From assembly GCF_014207185.1 (NCBI RefSeq), contig NZ_JACHCP010000001.1, positions 413,512 to 477,511 of the forward strand: a stretch of DNA of 64,000 nucleotides, read 5' to 3'. The DNA is from Rhodanobacter sp. A1T4. GTDB taxonomy: Bacteria > Pseudomonadota > Gammaproteobacteria > Xanthomonadales > Rhodanobacteraceae. Position 1 is the first letter of the stretch, and each line of letters begins with the position of its first letter. Made by a program: the position numbers and the translations under genes. This document shows, piece by piece, positions 54,789-64,000 of the stretch. The notes beneath the pieces were generated by a model that had not been told where the DNA came from, did not search any database, and was given only the letters and a program-made list of their open reading frames with translations.

Positions 54789-54895
54789 TTGAACTATCCG
54801 TCGGGCTGATGGCAGACCGATGAATACAAGCACAAGACGGGGGGCATTCTCGTTGGTTGCGTAACGTGCTGTTGGGCAATCGTCGAGAGAGGCAC

Positions 54896-57800
54896 ATGAG
54901 ACTTCAAGACCACATCGATTTCACCACGCTGCAGTGGGTCAAGCCGGAGCTCGACGAAACCTTGTCGACCGCCCGCGAGGCCTTGGCAACGTACGTTGAG
55001 CATCCGACCAATCGCGATGCCATGCGTTCGTGCGCCGAGCATCTGCATCAAGTGCGCGGCACCCTGCAGATGGTCGAGTTGTACGGCGCAGCCCAGATCA
55101 CCGCGGAGATGGAGACGCTGGCTGGCGCGCTACTTCAGGATCAAATAACTCACCGTGAGGAAGCATACGCGTCGTTGATGCGAGGCCTGATGCAGCTGCC
55201 CGATTATCTCGAGCGGTTGTCCAGCGGTCATCGCGATGTACCAGTGGTGTTGCTGCCGCTGTTGAACGATCTGCGCGCCAGTCGCGAGCAGCCGCCGCTG
55301 ACCGAGTCGGCGATGTTCCATCCCAACCTCGATGCGTTCCTGCCCGAGCAGGCGCCAGCGGCGATGAGCGAGACGTATGCCGAAGCGCATCGTGGCGAGC
55401 TGGTGGATCTGCGCCTGCGCTTTCAGCAGCAGCTGCTCAGCTGGTTTCGTGGTCAGGATGCCGAGCATCAGCTGGTTGGCATGCGCACCACGTTGCTCGC
55501 CATTGCATCGCGCTGCTATCACGTTCACGGTCGCCGCCTGTGGTGGATTTCCGCCGGTGTGCTGGAAGGCCTTGAGCAAGGCATGCTGAAAAGCTTTGCC
55601 GGCGAAATACGTCAGTTGATCGGCAAGGTGGATCGCAGCATTCGCCAGCTCATCGAGCAAGGTGAAATCAGCCTTCGCGGCGGTGACGCCGACGATGTCG
55701 CCTGCAAGATGCTCTACATCGTGGCGCAGGCCAAAGAGCGCAGTCCGCAGATGGAGCTGTTGCGCAGCACTTATGCGCTCGACAGCCTGTTGCCGGATGC
55801 CGCCGAACTGGAGCACGCTCGCGGTTCGATGGCGGGTCACAACCGTGCGCTGCTCGATTCGGTATCGCGCGCCATCAAGGACGACCTGCTACGCGTCAAG
55901 GAGGCGCTCGATCTGTTCCTGCGCCAGGAGGGTGCCGATCCGTCGCAGCTGGCCTCGCAGAGTGAAATGCTCGAGCGCGTCGGTGACACATTGGGCATGC
56001 TGGCGCTGAACGTGCCACGCAGGGTCATCATCGAACAGCGTCGAGTGCTCGACGAAATCGCCAACCGCATGCGTCAGCCGGACGAAGAAACCCTGCTGGA
56101 CGTCGCTGGTGCGCTGCTGTACGTCGAGTCGTCGCTGGACGACCATATCGAAAGCCTGGGTTCCGAAGAGGAAGCGGAAACTGGCGAAGCGGCGCATGGT
56201 CTGCCGCGCAGCGAGGCGCTCGGTGTGGTTACCGCGCTGATGCAAGAAGCGATCACCAATACCGGCAACGTCAAGAACGCAATCATCGCCTTCGTCGAAT
56301 CGGGTTGGGAGCACAGCCATCTGGTCGTTGCTCCGGCCTTGATGGGCGAGGTTGCCGGTGCACTGCGGATGCTTTCCGCACCACGCCCGGCAGAGCTGGC
56401 CGAAGGCGTCGGCCGTTTCGTCGCCGAAGAACTGCTGATCGATCGGCGCGTGCCATCCGGCGTGCAGATGGATCACCTCGCTGACGCGCTGGCGGCGCTC
56501 GAGTACTACCTCGAGGCCGCGCGAGAACACCGTGGCGGTCTGGAACACATTCTCGATGTGGCCGAGCACAGCCTGGGCTTGCTCGGCTACTGGCCGCTGC
56601 CTGTCGCGCGGGAGTTGCCGGCACCATCGGTTATCGAGCCGGCGTCTAATAGCGCCGAGCACGATGCCGGGCTCGCCAACGAGGGTCTGGAGCACAAGGG
56701 CTTCGTGCATGAGACGCACCCCGAGCTGACCGAATCGGTCAGCATGTTACCGGGCGACGATCTGGCGCACCTGTTTATCGGTGAGAGCGAACAGCAAACG
56801 GCCACGGTACATAACATCGACGGCATGCGGCTGGCAGAAACCGAAACCACGGCTCCGCCCGTGTCCGAGAATCTCGGATCAGATGATCCGGACAACGACT
56901 GGATCGAGATCGAGGAAGAGGAATTCGAAGAGGTGCCGGTACGCGACGCGCTGGCAGCCAACACCGCCTTCAATCTCAACGCGGAAGGTATCGACGACGA
57001 TATCCGCGAGATCTTCCTGGAGGAAATGCAGGAAGAAATCGACAGTCTGCGCAACGGCGAGAAAGTCTGGCTGGCTGATCCTGCCCAGCTTTCCTCGCTG
57101 ATCACGCTGCGTCGTTCCTTCCACACGCTGAAGGGTTCGGGTCGACTGGTCGGTGCCGGTGTGCTCGGCGAGTTCGCCTGGAAAGTGGAGGACATGCTCA
57201 ACCGTGTACTCGACAGCACCATCGAGCCGCACGAAGGCGTGCAGGCCGTGGTTCACCATGCGATCGCCGCGTTGCCGGAACTGCTTGCCGCGCTGAAAGG
57301 TGAAGGCACGCCGACAGCGCCGTTGGGCGCGATCATGCAGGCCGCCGAAGAAGTGGCCAATGGTCAGCACACCCGAGTGGAAGATCATCTGTCGACGGCC
57401 ACGGAAATGGTTCGTCGCGTTGTGGTTCGACGTATTCCCCGATCGCAGATCGCGGCGGATGCCGTGCCGGAAGCCAGCCTCACCGACAGTCATACCGCGG
57501 CGGTTAACCTGGCGGCGTTTGAGCCGGAGTCGCCGTCCGAATCGGTGCTGGCCATGCCGGTGATGCCGCCGGTCGATCCGGTGCTGCTCGAAATCCTGCG
57601 TAGCGAAGTCGCGCAGTATCTGCATACGATTCGTGCTGCCATTCAGCGCAGCGATATCGAGTTGCCGATCAGCGAAGATCTTCTGCGTGCCGTACACACG
57701 CTGCACGGCGCGATCGCGATGGTCGACATTCCACTGCTGACCCAACTGCTGTCCCCGCTGGAAAGTCTGTTCAAGCGTCTGCGTGCCTTGAACATCGCGC

Positions 57801-60800
57801 TGTCGTCCGACGGTGTGCGCATGCTCGAGCAATCGGTCGATCTGGTCGATCACGTGATGGACCAGTTCGATGCCATCCAGCCACGCCTGCCCAACGCCGA
57901 TGCGCTCACCGCGCAGATCACGGCGTTGCGTGACCGCTATCCGGAGTCGCAGGTCGCGCACGTTGTTTACGAGCGGCAGGCCGATGAGGAACCGGATGCC
58001 TCTGAAGTCGATACAACAAACGATCAGGCAACAGACGATCGGGTCAAGGCCGATGTCGTATCGGAATCGGCGCACGCTGATACATCGATCAACGATGCTG
58101 AGTTCGATGCAACATCTGAGGCAGAAGCTCCGGCAGAAGTTCACCCCGACGATGCGCACCACGCAGCGCTCGCAGCAGAGATGGTCGCTGCGCTGGGTGC
58201 ATTCGAACCGGAAGTGGCTGCCGCTGAACGTGCCGCCGCCGAACAGCTGATTGCCGAAAAGGCCGCCGCAGAAAGGGTCGCTGCGGAGCAGCTTGCGGCC
58301 GAACAAGCGGCCGCCGAGCAGGCAGTCATCGATAAACTCGCGGCCGAGCACGCCGCCGAACTGGCAGCGCAGCAGGCGGCTGATGAGATTGCTGCCGAAC
58401 TCCTGGCTTCCGAAAAGCTCGATGCCGAGAAGCGTGCCGCCGAACAGGCAGCTCTTACGAATCAGACCACAGATGCCACTACCGAGCATGCCGCTGCCGA
58501 ACATGTTGAGGGTAGTCCGGCATCCGATGAGTCCGCAGTAGCCCAGGACGACGTTTATGCACTGGCTGGATCCGGCTATATCGACGCCGATCTGCTGGAA
58601 GTGTTTATCGATGAGGCGCGCGAAATTCTTGATCACGCCGACGGTGTGATGGCGCAGTGGCACGATGCCCCGACCGAGCTGTCGTACGTGCCCGAGTTGC
58701 AGCGCGATCTGCATACGCTCAAGGGTGGCGCGCGAATCGCCGGCCTGATGGGCGTGGGTGATCTTACCCATGCGGTGGAAACCCTGCTCGAAAAGCCCAT
58801 TCGCGATCCGGCCAAGACGGGTCCGCTGATCGCAGCACTGGAAGCCAGCTTCGATCAGTTACACAAACAGGTGCAGTCGGTCTCGCTGGGCCAGGCCATC
58901 GACTATCCGCAGGGCATGATCGATCAGTTGCTGGCCCTGGCCGGTGAAACGAATCTTGCCGACGATGCCATATCGATTGCCGATGCCGCGCCGCATGCAA
59001 GAACAGCCAGCGCGTTGGTGCTTCCGGCGACACCTGTCGCAGCCGTCATTCCACAGGATCTGCCCGAGCTTCCCGATCTGTTGCCGGAAATGGAAGAAGA
59101 GGTTCGCTCGTCGCAGGAACAGATCCGCGTTCGCGCCGACCTGCTCGACAGCCTCGTCAACCACGCCGGCGAAGTGGCGATCTACCGTTCGCGTCTGGAG
59201 CAGCAGGTTGCCGGCTACCGCTTCAACTTGGTCGAGTTGGAACAGACCGTCTCCCGTCTGCGCAGCCAGCTGCGCATGCTGGAAATCGAGACCGAGGCGC
59301 AGATCATCGCGCGCTTCCAGCGTGAACATCGCGAAGCGGGCCTCACCGTGTTCGATCCGCTCGAGCTCGATCGTTACTCGCAGTTGCAGCAGTACTCGCG
59401 TGCACTGGCGGAGTCGGTCTCCGATCTGGTGTCCATTCAGACCTTGCTTGATGAACTCACGCGTCAGGCCGAAACTCTGCTGATCCAGCAGTCGCGCGTC
59501 AGTACCGAGTTGCAGGACGGTCTGCTGCGCACGCGCATGCTGCCGTTCGACACGATGGTACCGAACCTTCGCCGTACCCTGCGTCAGGCTGCACAGGAAG
59601 ACGGCAAGAGTGCGCAGCTCTATGTCGACGGCGCGCACGGTGAAATGGATCGCAACCTGCTCGATCGCATCAAGGCGCCGTTCGAACACATGCTGCGCAA
59701 CGCCATTGCGCACGGCATCGAGTCGCCTGATGAACGCCGCAAGGCGGGCAAGCCGAACGAAGGCGCCGTGCATATCCGGGTCGCGCGCGAAGCCACTGAG
59801 GTTGTGATCCGCGTCAGCGATGACGGTCGCGGCCTTGATCGCGAGGCCATTCTCAAGCGTGGTATTGAACGCGGGCTGTTGCGTGCCGACACCAAGCCGA
59901 CCGACAACCAACTGCTTTCGCTGATCACCCAGCCAGGTTTCTCCACTGCGAGCACCGTGACCCAGTTGGCTGGCCGCGGCGTCGGCATGGACGTGGTTGC
60001 CAACGAGATCAAGCAGCTCGGTGGGTCGCTGTCGATCGAATCCGAAACGGGTAAAGGCAGCGTGTTTGTGCTGCGCCTGCCATTCACTCTCGCGGTGACC
60101 CAGGCCATTCTCGTGCGCATCGGTGAGGCGACCTTCGCGATTCCGATGACGTCCGTCCAAGGTGTGGCACGGGTCAGTCCTGACGACCTGGCCGTGCGGC
60201 TTGCCGAGGACGAACCGACGTTCCAGTACGGTAACGAGGAATACGGCATCCACGATCTGGCCGAACTGCTGGGCTTGCCGCCCGGTCTGCCGGCCGAAGG
60301 CGAACAGCAGCCGCTGCTGCTGACCCGCGCTGGCGATCTGCGCGCGGCGATCCGTATCGACGCGGTGCTCGGTTCGCGCGAAATCGTGGTGAAGTCGGTC
60401 GGCCCGCAGATCAGTTCGGTCCCCGGTCTGCTCGGCGCCACCATCATGGGCGATGGCTCGGTGTTGATCATTCTTGATCTTGCTCCGCTGGTCCGCCATG
60501 GCATCACACGTCGTCAGCATCGTCTGGCTGATGGGCTCAGTGCCGTGCAAGCGCCGGTGATCGAGGAAGTGCGGGTGCGGCCGCTGGTGATGGTGGTCGA
60601 TGATTCGATCACCATGCGCAAGGTCACCAGCCGTGTGCTGGAGCGCCACGAATACGACGTCAGTACAGCCAAGGACGGTGTCGATGCAGTGGAAAAACTG
60701 CACGAACGCGTGCCGGATCTGATGCTGCTCGATATCGAAATGCCGCGTATGGACGGCTACGAGCTCGCCATACACATGAAGGCCGATCCGCGACTGCGCG

Positions 60801-60961
60801 ATGTGCCAATCATCATGATCACTTCGCGCAGCGGCGATAAACATCGTCAGCGAGCTTTCGATATCGGCGTCGACCGTTATTTGGGCAAGCCCTATCAGGA
60901 GGCCGAGCTATTGGTGCAGATCAGTGAGGTGCTTGAGCAGCGTGTCGGAGCCGAGTCATGA
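54896..60961 (+). CDS. chpA: Hybrid chemotaxis kinase ChpA (PilL-like)
   Basis: Very large sensor kinase of 2021 aa, ATG at 54896 after GAGAGAGG. Order: an N-terminal degenerate Hpt (HQVRG, H51), several diverged Hpt-like domains, an Hpt with the intact HTLKGS motif (H743), a variant Hpt with HTLHGA (H934, Lys replaced by His), an Ala/Glu-rich coiled-coil linker (about 1105-1187), and another intact Hpt (HTLKGG, H1273). Then come the CheA dimerisation region, an ATPase domain with HMLRNAIAHGIESP (near residue 1598), a CheW domain, and a C-terminal receiver with D1946. Length is near the P. aeruginosa ChpA (about 2470 aa) but shorter. Its stop overlaps chpB. Confidence 0.93.
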   Translation: MRLQDHIDFTTLQWVKPELDETLSTAREALATYVEHPTNRDAMRSCAEHLHQVRGTLQMVELYGAAQITAEMETLAGALLQDQITHREEAYASLMRGLMQLPDYLERLSSGHRDVPVVLLPLLNDLRASREQPPLTESAMFHPNLDAFLPEQAPAAMSETYAEAHRGELVDLRLRFQQQLLSWFRGQDAEHQLVGMRTTLLAIASRCYHVHGRRLWWISAGVLEGLEQGMLKSFAGEIRQLIGKVDRSIRQLIEQGEISLRGGDADDVACKMLYIVAQAKERSPQMELLRSTYALDSLLPDAAELEHARGSMAGHNRALLDSVSRAIKDDLLRVKEALDLFLRQEGADPSQLASQSEMLERVGDTLGMLALNVPRRVIIEQRRVLDEIANRMRQPDEETLLDVAGALLYVESSLDDHIESLGSEEEAETGEAAHGLPRSEALGVVTALMQEAITNTGNVKNAIIAFVESGWEHSHLVVAPALMGEVAGALRMLSAPRPAELAEGVGRFVAEELLIDRRVPSGVQMDHLADALAALEYYLEAAREHRGGLEHILDVAEHSLGLLGYWPLPVARELPAPSVIEPASNSAEHDAGLANEGLEHKGFVHETHPELTESVSMLPGDDLAHLFIGESEQQTATVHNIDGMRLAETETTAPPVSENLGSDDPDNDWIEIEEEEFEEVPVRDALAANTAFNLNAEGIDDDIREIFLEEMQEEIDSLRNGEKVWLADPAQLSSLITLRRSFHTLKGSGRLVGAGVLGEFAWKVEDMLNRVLDSTIEPHEGVQAVVHHAIAALPELLAALKGEGTPTAPLGAIMQAAEEVANGQHTRVEDHLSTATEMVRRVVVRRIPRSQIAADAVPEASLTDSHTAAVNLAAFEPESPSESVLAMPVMPPVDPVLLEILRSEVAQYLHTIRAAIQRSDIELPISEDLLRAVHTLHGAIAMVDIPLLTQLLSPLESLFKRLRALNIALSSDGVRMLEQSVDLVDHVMDQFDAIQPRLPNADALTAQITALRDRYPESQVAHVVYERQADEEPDASEVDTTNDQATDDRVKADVVSESAHADTSINDAEFDATSEAEAPAEVHPDDAHHAALAAEMVAALGAFEPEVAAAERAAAEQLIAEKAAAERVAAEQLAAEQAAAEQAVIDKLAAEHAAELAAQQAADEIAAELLASEKLDAEKRAAEQAALTNQTTDATTEHAAAEHVEGSPASDESAVAQDDVYALAGSGYIDADLLEVFIDEAREILDHADGVMAQWHDAPTELSYVPELQRDLHTLKGGARIAGLMGVGDLTHAVETLLEKPIRDPAKTGPLIAALEASFDQLHKQVQSVSLGQAIDYPQGMIDQLLALAGETNLADDAISIADAAPHARTASALVLPATPVAAVIPQDLPELPDLLPEMEEEVRSSQEQIRVRADLLDSLVNHAGEVAIYRSRLEQQVAGYRFNLVELEQTVSRLRSQLRMLEIETEAQIIARFQREHREAGLTVFDPLELDRYSQLQQYSRALAESVSDLVSIQTLLDELTRQAETLLIQQSRVSTELQDGLLRTRMLPFDTMVPNLRRTLRQAAQEDGKSAQLYVDGAHGEMDRNLLDRIKAPFEHMLRNAIAHGIESPDERRKAGKPNEGAVHIRVAREATEVVIRVSDDGRGLDREAILKRGIERGLLRADTKPTDNQLLSLITQPGFSTASTVTQLAGRGVGMDVVANEIKQLGGSLSIESETGKGSVFVLRLPFTLAVTQAILVRIGEATFAIPMTSVQGVARVSPDDLAVRLAEDEPTFQYGNEEYGIHDLAELLGLPPGLPAEGEQQPLLLTRAGDLRAAIRIDAVLGSREIVVKSVGPQISSVPGLLGATIMGDGSVLIILDLAPLVRHGITRRQHRLADGLSAVQAPVIEEVRVRPLVMVVDDSITMRKVTSRVLERHEYDVSTAKDGVDAVEKLHERVPDLMLLDIEMPRMDGYELAIHMKADPRLRDVPIIMITSRSGDKHRQRAFDIGVDRYLGKPYQEAELLVQISEVLEQRVGAES

Positions 60962-62727
60962 GCCATGCCGCGCCGGCGGTTGCACTGCTGTTTGATGATG
61001 TCGAGCTGGGCGCGCAGCTGCGTGACGCTCTGAACGAGCGCGGTGCGCGCATTGTGCACGAGGGCGGTATGTCCACGCTCACGCGCGAGCTGCTGGAGAA
61101 AGTAGGCGCCCAGGTGCTGGTCGTGAACCTGGACGATTCGGCCGACGATGCGCTCGACCATCTTTACGAAGTAATCGATGGCGACACCCCTCGCGTGGTT
61201 TTCAACGATGCTCAGGCCAGTCGCGAACTGAGTGGCTGGGATCGTGCCCGCTGGGCTCGTCATCTCGCGGTCAAGGTGCTGGAGATGGGCGATATTGATC
61301 CGCCGCGTCCCGAGCATGCCCGCGGTGTCGAGGTGGTGACCAGCGAGACACTCGAGGCGCTTATTGCTGATGCTGTTTCCGCACCATCGTCGGAGCCGGA
61401 AGTTGCAGCAGAAGCCAATACTCCCGCTGCTGAAAGTCAGACGTCGGAAAGCCAGATTTCATCACTGATTCTGGAGTCGCCATCGTTCGAGTCCGAGCGG
61501 TCGGTGCAGGCCCCTACCGAAGAACAGCACGTGCAGGCGGCGAGTGAGGAGTCGGAAAATCTCGCGGCTGAACTGGAAGCGTTGCTGGCATCGGGCGACC
61601 TGTCGGATGAGGACGAGGCACCGACCGGTTCGGGTCTGCGTTTCACCGGCGACGAGGATTTGCCGCCTCTGCATGATGGCCATTTTGGCCTGCCAGCAGG
61701 CGAGGAAATCGAAACTGACAAGTCCGAGTTGTCGGGAGCTGCACACGCTGTCGCCGCGGTTGCAAGGGCAGAGAATGATGCAGGTCCGATCAGCGTGACA
61801 CCGCCTGTTTTCCAGCTTGACCATCTGGAGCTGGCACCTCGCACTGATACATTGGTGGCAACGATCCATGCCGCCGCTGCGGAGCAGATTCCGGTCGATG
61901 CCCTCGTGGCCAGCACTGTGCGTGTATCGGACAGTTGGGCGTTGCTGGACGAAGACGAAGCAGCCATCCCCGCAAGCGTTTCGGCTGAAAAGTCTGCTGC
62001 GGAAGACTTCGGTATCCATAAGGTAAGTGCTGCCGATTTTCTGGCGCCAGAGGCTGACGAGGGCGAGCCGGACGACGAGCTGGTAATGAATCTTCAGCTT
62101 CTTTCGATGGAAGAGGCCATCGCGCCAAAGACCTATGAAGACCCTGAAGAGGTTCGGGCCAATAGCCTGGGCCAGATCGTGTTGCTCGGTGCCGCTGCCG
62201 GAAGCAGCGAGTCCGTCTGCGGCTTTTTGGCAGCGTTGCCGGCAATGACCAAGCTGGCTTTCGTGCATACCCAGCATCTCGGTGAAACGCCGGTCGATAC
62301 CCTGGTGGAAACGCTTGCAGCGCATTCTGTGTTGCCAGTGCGGGTTGCCAAGCACGGCAGCCGTGCGCGCGTTGGCGAAGTACTGGTCGTACCGGCCGGG
62401 CAGCAGTTGCTGCTTGTTCGCGACGGCAGCGTCGAGCTTATGCCCAGCGGTGCCAATGCATCACATGGGCCATCCATCGATGCCAGTTTCAGCATGGCGG
62501 CCAATGTGTTCGGTCGCGATGCGTTGGCCATCGTGTTTTCCGGACGCGGTACCGATGCCGTCGCTGGATCGCAAGCGGTACACGATCGTGGCGGCAAGGT
62601 TTGGGTTGAGTCGTCGGCCGGTGAGCATTACGCCGATATGGTCAGTGGCATATCTGCCGAACGGTTAGTCAGTTTTTCCGGTACGCCCCATGAGTTGGCG
62701 GCGCATCTGATCGAGGTGTTTCCATGA
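60958..62727 (+). CDS. chpB: ChpB-like CheB-fold protein with a lost catalytic serine
   Basis: Protein of 589 aa; its ATG overlaps the chpA stop (ATGA). The N-terminus (about 1-130) resembles a degenerate receiver without the usual Asp pair. The middle (about 130-390) is acidic and low in complexity. The C-terminal ~185 residues form a CheB methylesterase fold. Where active enzymes read GAS(T/A)GG, this one reads GAAAGSS at 411-417, so the nucleophile serine is Ala413. The other triad residues are present: H440 in TQHL and D533 in SGRGTDAV. Loss of the serine predicts no methylesterase activity. It may serve as a scaffold or inhibitor of the pilus chemosensory system. Confidence 0.85.
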   Translation: MSHAAPAVALLFDDVELGAQLRDALNERGARIVHEGGMSTLTRELLEKVGAQVLVVNLDDSADDALDHLYEVIDGDTPRVVFNDAQASRELSGWDRARWARHLAVKVLEMGDIDPPRPEHARGVEVVTSETLEALIADAVSAPSSEPEVAAEANTPAAESQTSESQISSLILESPSFESERSVQAPTEEQHVQAASEESENLAAELEALLASGDLSDEDEAPTGSGLRFTGDEDLPPLHDGHFGLPAGEEIETDKSELSGAAHAVAAVARAENDAGPISVTPPVFQLDHLELAPRTDTLVATIHAAAAEQIPVDALVASTVRVSDSWALLDEDEAAIPASVSAEKSAAEDFGIHKVSAADFLAPEADEGEPDDELVMNLQLLSMEEAIAPKTYEDPEEVRANSLGQIVLLGAAAGSSESVCGFLAALPAMTKLAFVHTQHLGETPVDTLVETLAAHSVLPVRVAKHGSRARVGEVLVVPAGQQLLLVRDGSVELMPSGANASHGPSIDASFSMAANVFGRDALAIVFSGRGTDAVAGSQAVHDRGGKVWVESSAGEHYADMVSGISAERLVSFSGTPHELAAHLIEVFP

Positions 62728-63254
62728 GTGATGAGCCGTTACCGCGTGAAATCCGCTGCGTCCTGGTGCCGGTAAGCAACTTGCGTCTGCTGTTGCCCAA
62801 CGCCACCGTCGCTGAAGTGATCACCTACAGCAAACCCGAACCGGTGACCGCTGCGCCGGAGTGGTTGCTGGGCCGCATCGCCTGGCGCGGCTGGCGCGTG
62901 CCGCTGGTGTCGTTCGCACAGTTGACCGGTAGCGAAGCTGGTGATGGCGAATCCAGTGTCCGCGTGGCGGTGCTCAAGGCGCTGGGTGGCAATCCCAAGC
63001 TCCCGTTTATCGCGATGCTGACACAGGGCTTTCCGCGCCTGACCACGTTGAACGCCGAACTGATCATTCCCACCCACGACGGCAGCCCGCTGCCGCCTGG
63101 GGTTCGAGCGCAGGTACTGGTGCGCGACGACGTCGCGATGATTCCCGATCTGGAGTGGATAGAAGCCGAGCTACTGGGTCTGCTCGACGATGCCGATCTG
63201 ACGGAAGCGCCTGTGCCGCATGACGCGACGGAGTGGTCGGGTACAGGCGGCTGA
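62724..63254 (+). CDS. chpC: CheW-like protein ChpC
   Basis: CheW-domain adaptor of 176 aa, ATG at 62724 overlapping the chpB stop. It has VLVPVSNLRLLLPNATVAEVITY, LLGRIAWRGWRVPLVSFAQL and the later FIAMLTQGFPRL. ChpC is the last gene of the Pil-Chp operon in Pseudomonas. A short AAAAGC/GCTTTT hairpin just after the stop (63254-63270) could end the operon, though its stem is weak. Confidence 0.92.
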   Translation: MSDEPLPREIRCVLVPVSNLRLLLPNATVAEVITYSKPEPVTAAPEWLLGRIAWRGWRVPLVSFAQLTGSEAGDGESSVRVAVLKALGGNPKLPFIAMLTQGFPRLTTLNAELIIPTHDGSPLPPGVRAQVLVRDDVAMIPDLEWIEAELLGLLDDADLTEAPVPHDATEWSGTGG

Positions 63255-63299
63255 AAAGCAGAGCTTTTCCTCTTGCAAAGCTAAATTGGGTCGGAAATA

Positions 63300-64000
63300 T
63301 CAGCCGTCGCCGTGGATGGCCTGCAGTGCCGCCAGAGCGGCGAGGCCGGCGGTTTCGGTGCGAAGAATGCGCGGTCCAAGCCGCAGTCCCTCGAAGTTCG
63401 CCACTTTCAGCGCGCTGATATCACGTTCGCCCAATCCGCCCTCCGGGCCCACCACGAGCAGGCCGCCGGCATTCGTAAAGTGCAGCTCGCGCGACGACCT
63501 GACAGCCTCGGGAAGCAGGGCGAGACGCAGCGCGCCATCGGCAGTCAGGTCGTCCAGCCATTTTGATAGTGGCACGGCCGCACTGATTTCCGGCAACCGC
63601 GCCCGGCCGCTTTGTTCGCACGCGCTGGCGGCCACCGCGCGCCAATGCGCCAGCCGTTTTTCGGAGCGTGCTGCGTCTAGCTTTACCTCCGAGCGTTCGG
63701 TCAGCAGCGGCGCGATGCGTACCACGCCAAGCTCGGTCGCCTTCTGCACGATGAGATCCATCTTGTCGCCGCGCGCTACCCCTTGCGCCAGGGTCAGCGG
63801 GAGCGGTGACTCGTTCGATAGAGCGAGCTTTTCAGTGATACGGACGGTCACCTCGCGCTTGCCAACAACAAGAATTGTAGCGGCGTAATCGCCGCCATCG
63901 CCGTTGAAAAGTGTAATCGGATCACCGGTAACCAGCCGTAGCACGCGCACGGCATGCTCACCGGCCTGTGCTGGCAGGGTAAGCTCGGTACCTACACTCA
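63300..64000 (-). CDS. rsmE: 16S rRNA (uracil-1498-N3)-methyltransferase (N-terminus beyond window)
   Basis: SPOUT-family methyltransferase that modifies uridine 1498 of 16S rRNA. The frame stays open to the window end (last full codon at 63998), reading VGTELTLPAQAGEHAVRVLRL, the usual RsmE N-terminal OB-like domain, so a GTG at 63950 is not the true start. Family signatures: LAQGVARGDKMDLIVQKATELGV (in parts), ASACEQSGR, and the knot VVGPEGGLGERDI with LGPRILRTETAG. It converges with chpC. Confidence 0.95.
   Translation of the reverse strand, partial: SVGTELTLPAQAGEHAVRVLRLVTGDPITLFNGDGGDYAATILVVGKREVTVRITEKLALSNESPLPLTLAQGVARGDKMDLIVQKATELGVVRIAPLLTERSEVKLDAARSEKRLAHWRAVAASACEQSGRARLPEISAAVPLSKWLDDLTADGALRLALLPEAVRSSRELHFTNAGGLLVVGPEGGLGERDISALKVANFEGLRLGPRILRTETAGLAALAALQAIHGDG

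Noticed and set aside
56879-60844. Two long minus-strand frames (about 630 and 660 codons) opposite chpA
   Set aside because: They are antisense shadows of a strongly conserved kinase gene; composition is low-complexity Arg/Gly/His and there are no start signals.

Overview
The window is high-GC, gene-dense bacterial DNA. It most resembles the order Xanthomonadales (Lysobacterales), probably a Rhodanobacter/Dyella/Luteibacter-like member of the Rhodanobacteraceae. This is inferred from protein style and gene order: a complete pilT-pilU and pilGHIJ-chpABC type IV pilus set, the gshB-tonB-algH-ruvX-pyrB block, H-NS-type 'xenogeneic silencer' architecture and Xanthomonad-style palindromic intergenic repeats. 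No rRNA, tRNA, CRISPR array, insertion sequence, phage or replication origin was recognised.

Region 1 (1-13676, all +) is a tandem array of ten MacB/FtsX-type ABC transporter permeases in five A/B pairs. The first gene is cut by the window edge. A-types are ~434 aa, begin MFxYY and end in a QLK motif. B-types are ~405-417 aa, begin MxxxPILAxLRxHK and end in P-V-(V/E)-A-T. A CPBP-family membrane protease sits between pairs three and four. No ATPase or periplasmic adaptor is visible, so these probably lie upstream of the window. Downstream on the same strand are a DUF885 metallopeptidase-like secreted protein, a periplasmic protein of two duplicated PDZ-like repeats, and an NtrC-type regulator with its NtrY/PAS-type histidine kinase. 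The clustering suggests an envelope export or stress module under two-component control, which is inference.

Region 2 (19.4-22.2 kb) holds a stomatin/QmcA protein with its NfeD partner and a ThrE-type exporter, closed by a strong terminator.

Region 3 (22.2-36.1 kb) is mostly housekeeping on the minus strand: an H-NS-like protein, proS, a DUF4124 protein, then pssA, a probable divergent holD, rimI, valS, a secreted GH16 glucanase, an SDR protein that lacks its catalytic residues, hemE, a WGR protein, aroB and aroK. A 269-bp nested palindromic element fills the whole gap upstream of hemE.

Region 4 (36.1-41.6 kb) contains an NAD-epimerase, a glycerate-kinase-like protein, pdxH, yjbQ, a cobalamin-binding-like receptor, yggT and proC.

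Region 5 (42-63.3 kb) is the pilus motility block. It holds the retraction ATPases pilT and pilU, the gshB-tonB-algH-ruvX-pyrB minus-strand operon and the divergent pilG-pilH-pilI-pilJ-chpA-chpB-chpC chemosensory operon. The order mirrors the Pseudomonas aeruginosa PA0392-PA0415 region, but the methyltransferase gene pilK is missing and ChpB has lost its catalytic serine. A partial rsmE ends the window.

The most noteworthy signals are the expanded permease array with a cysteine-bracketed variable loop in every A-type member, the hemE leader element, and the apparent joint loss of the methylation and demethylation functions in the pilus chemosensory system.
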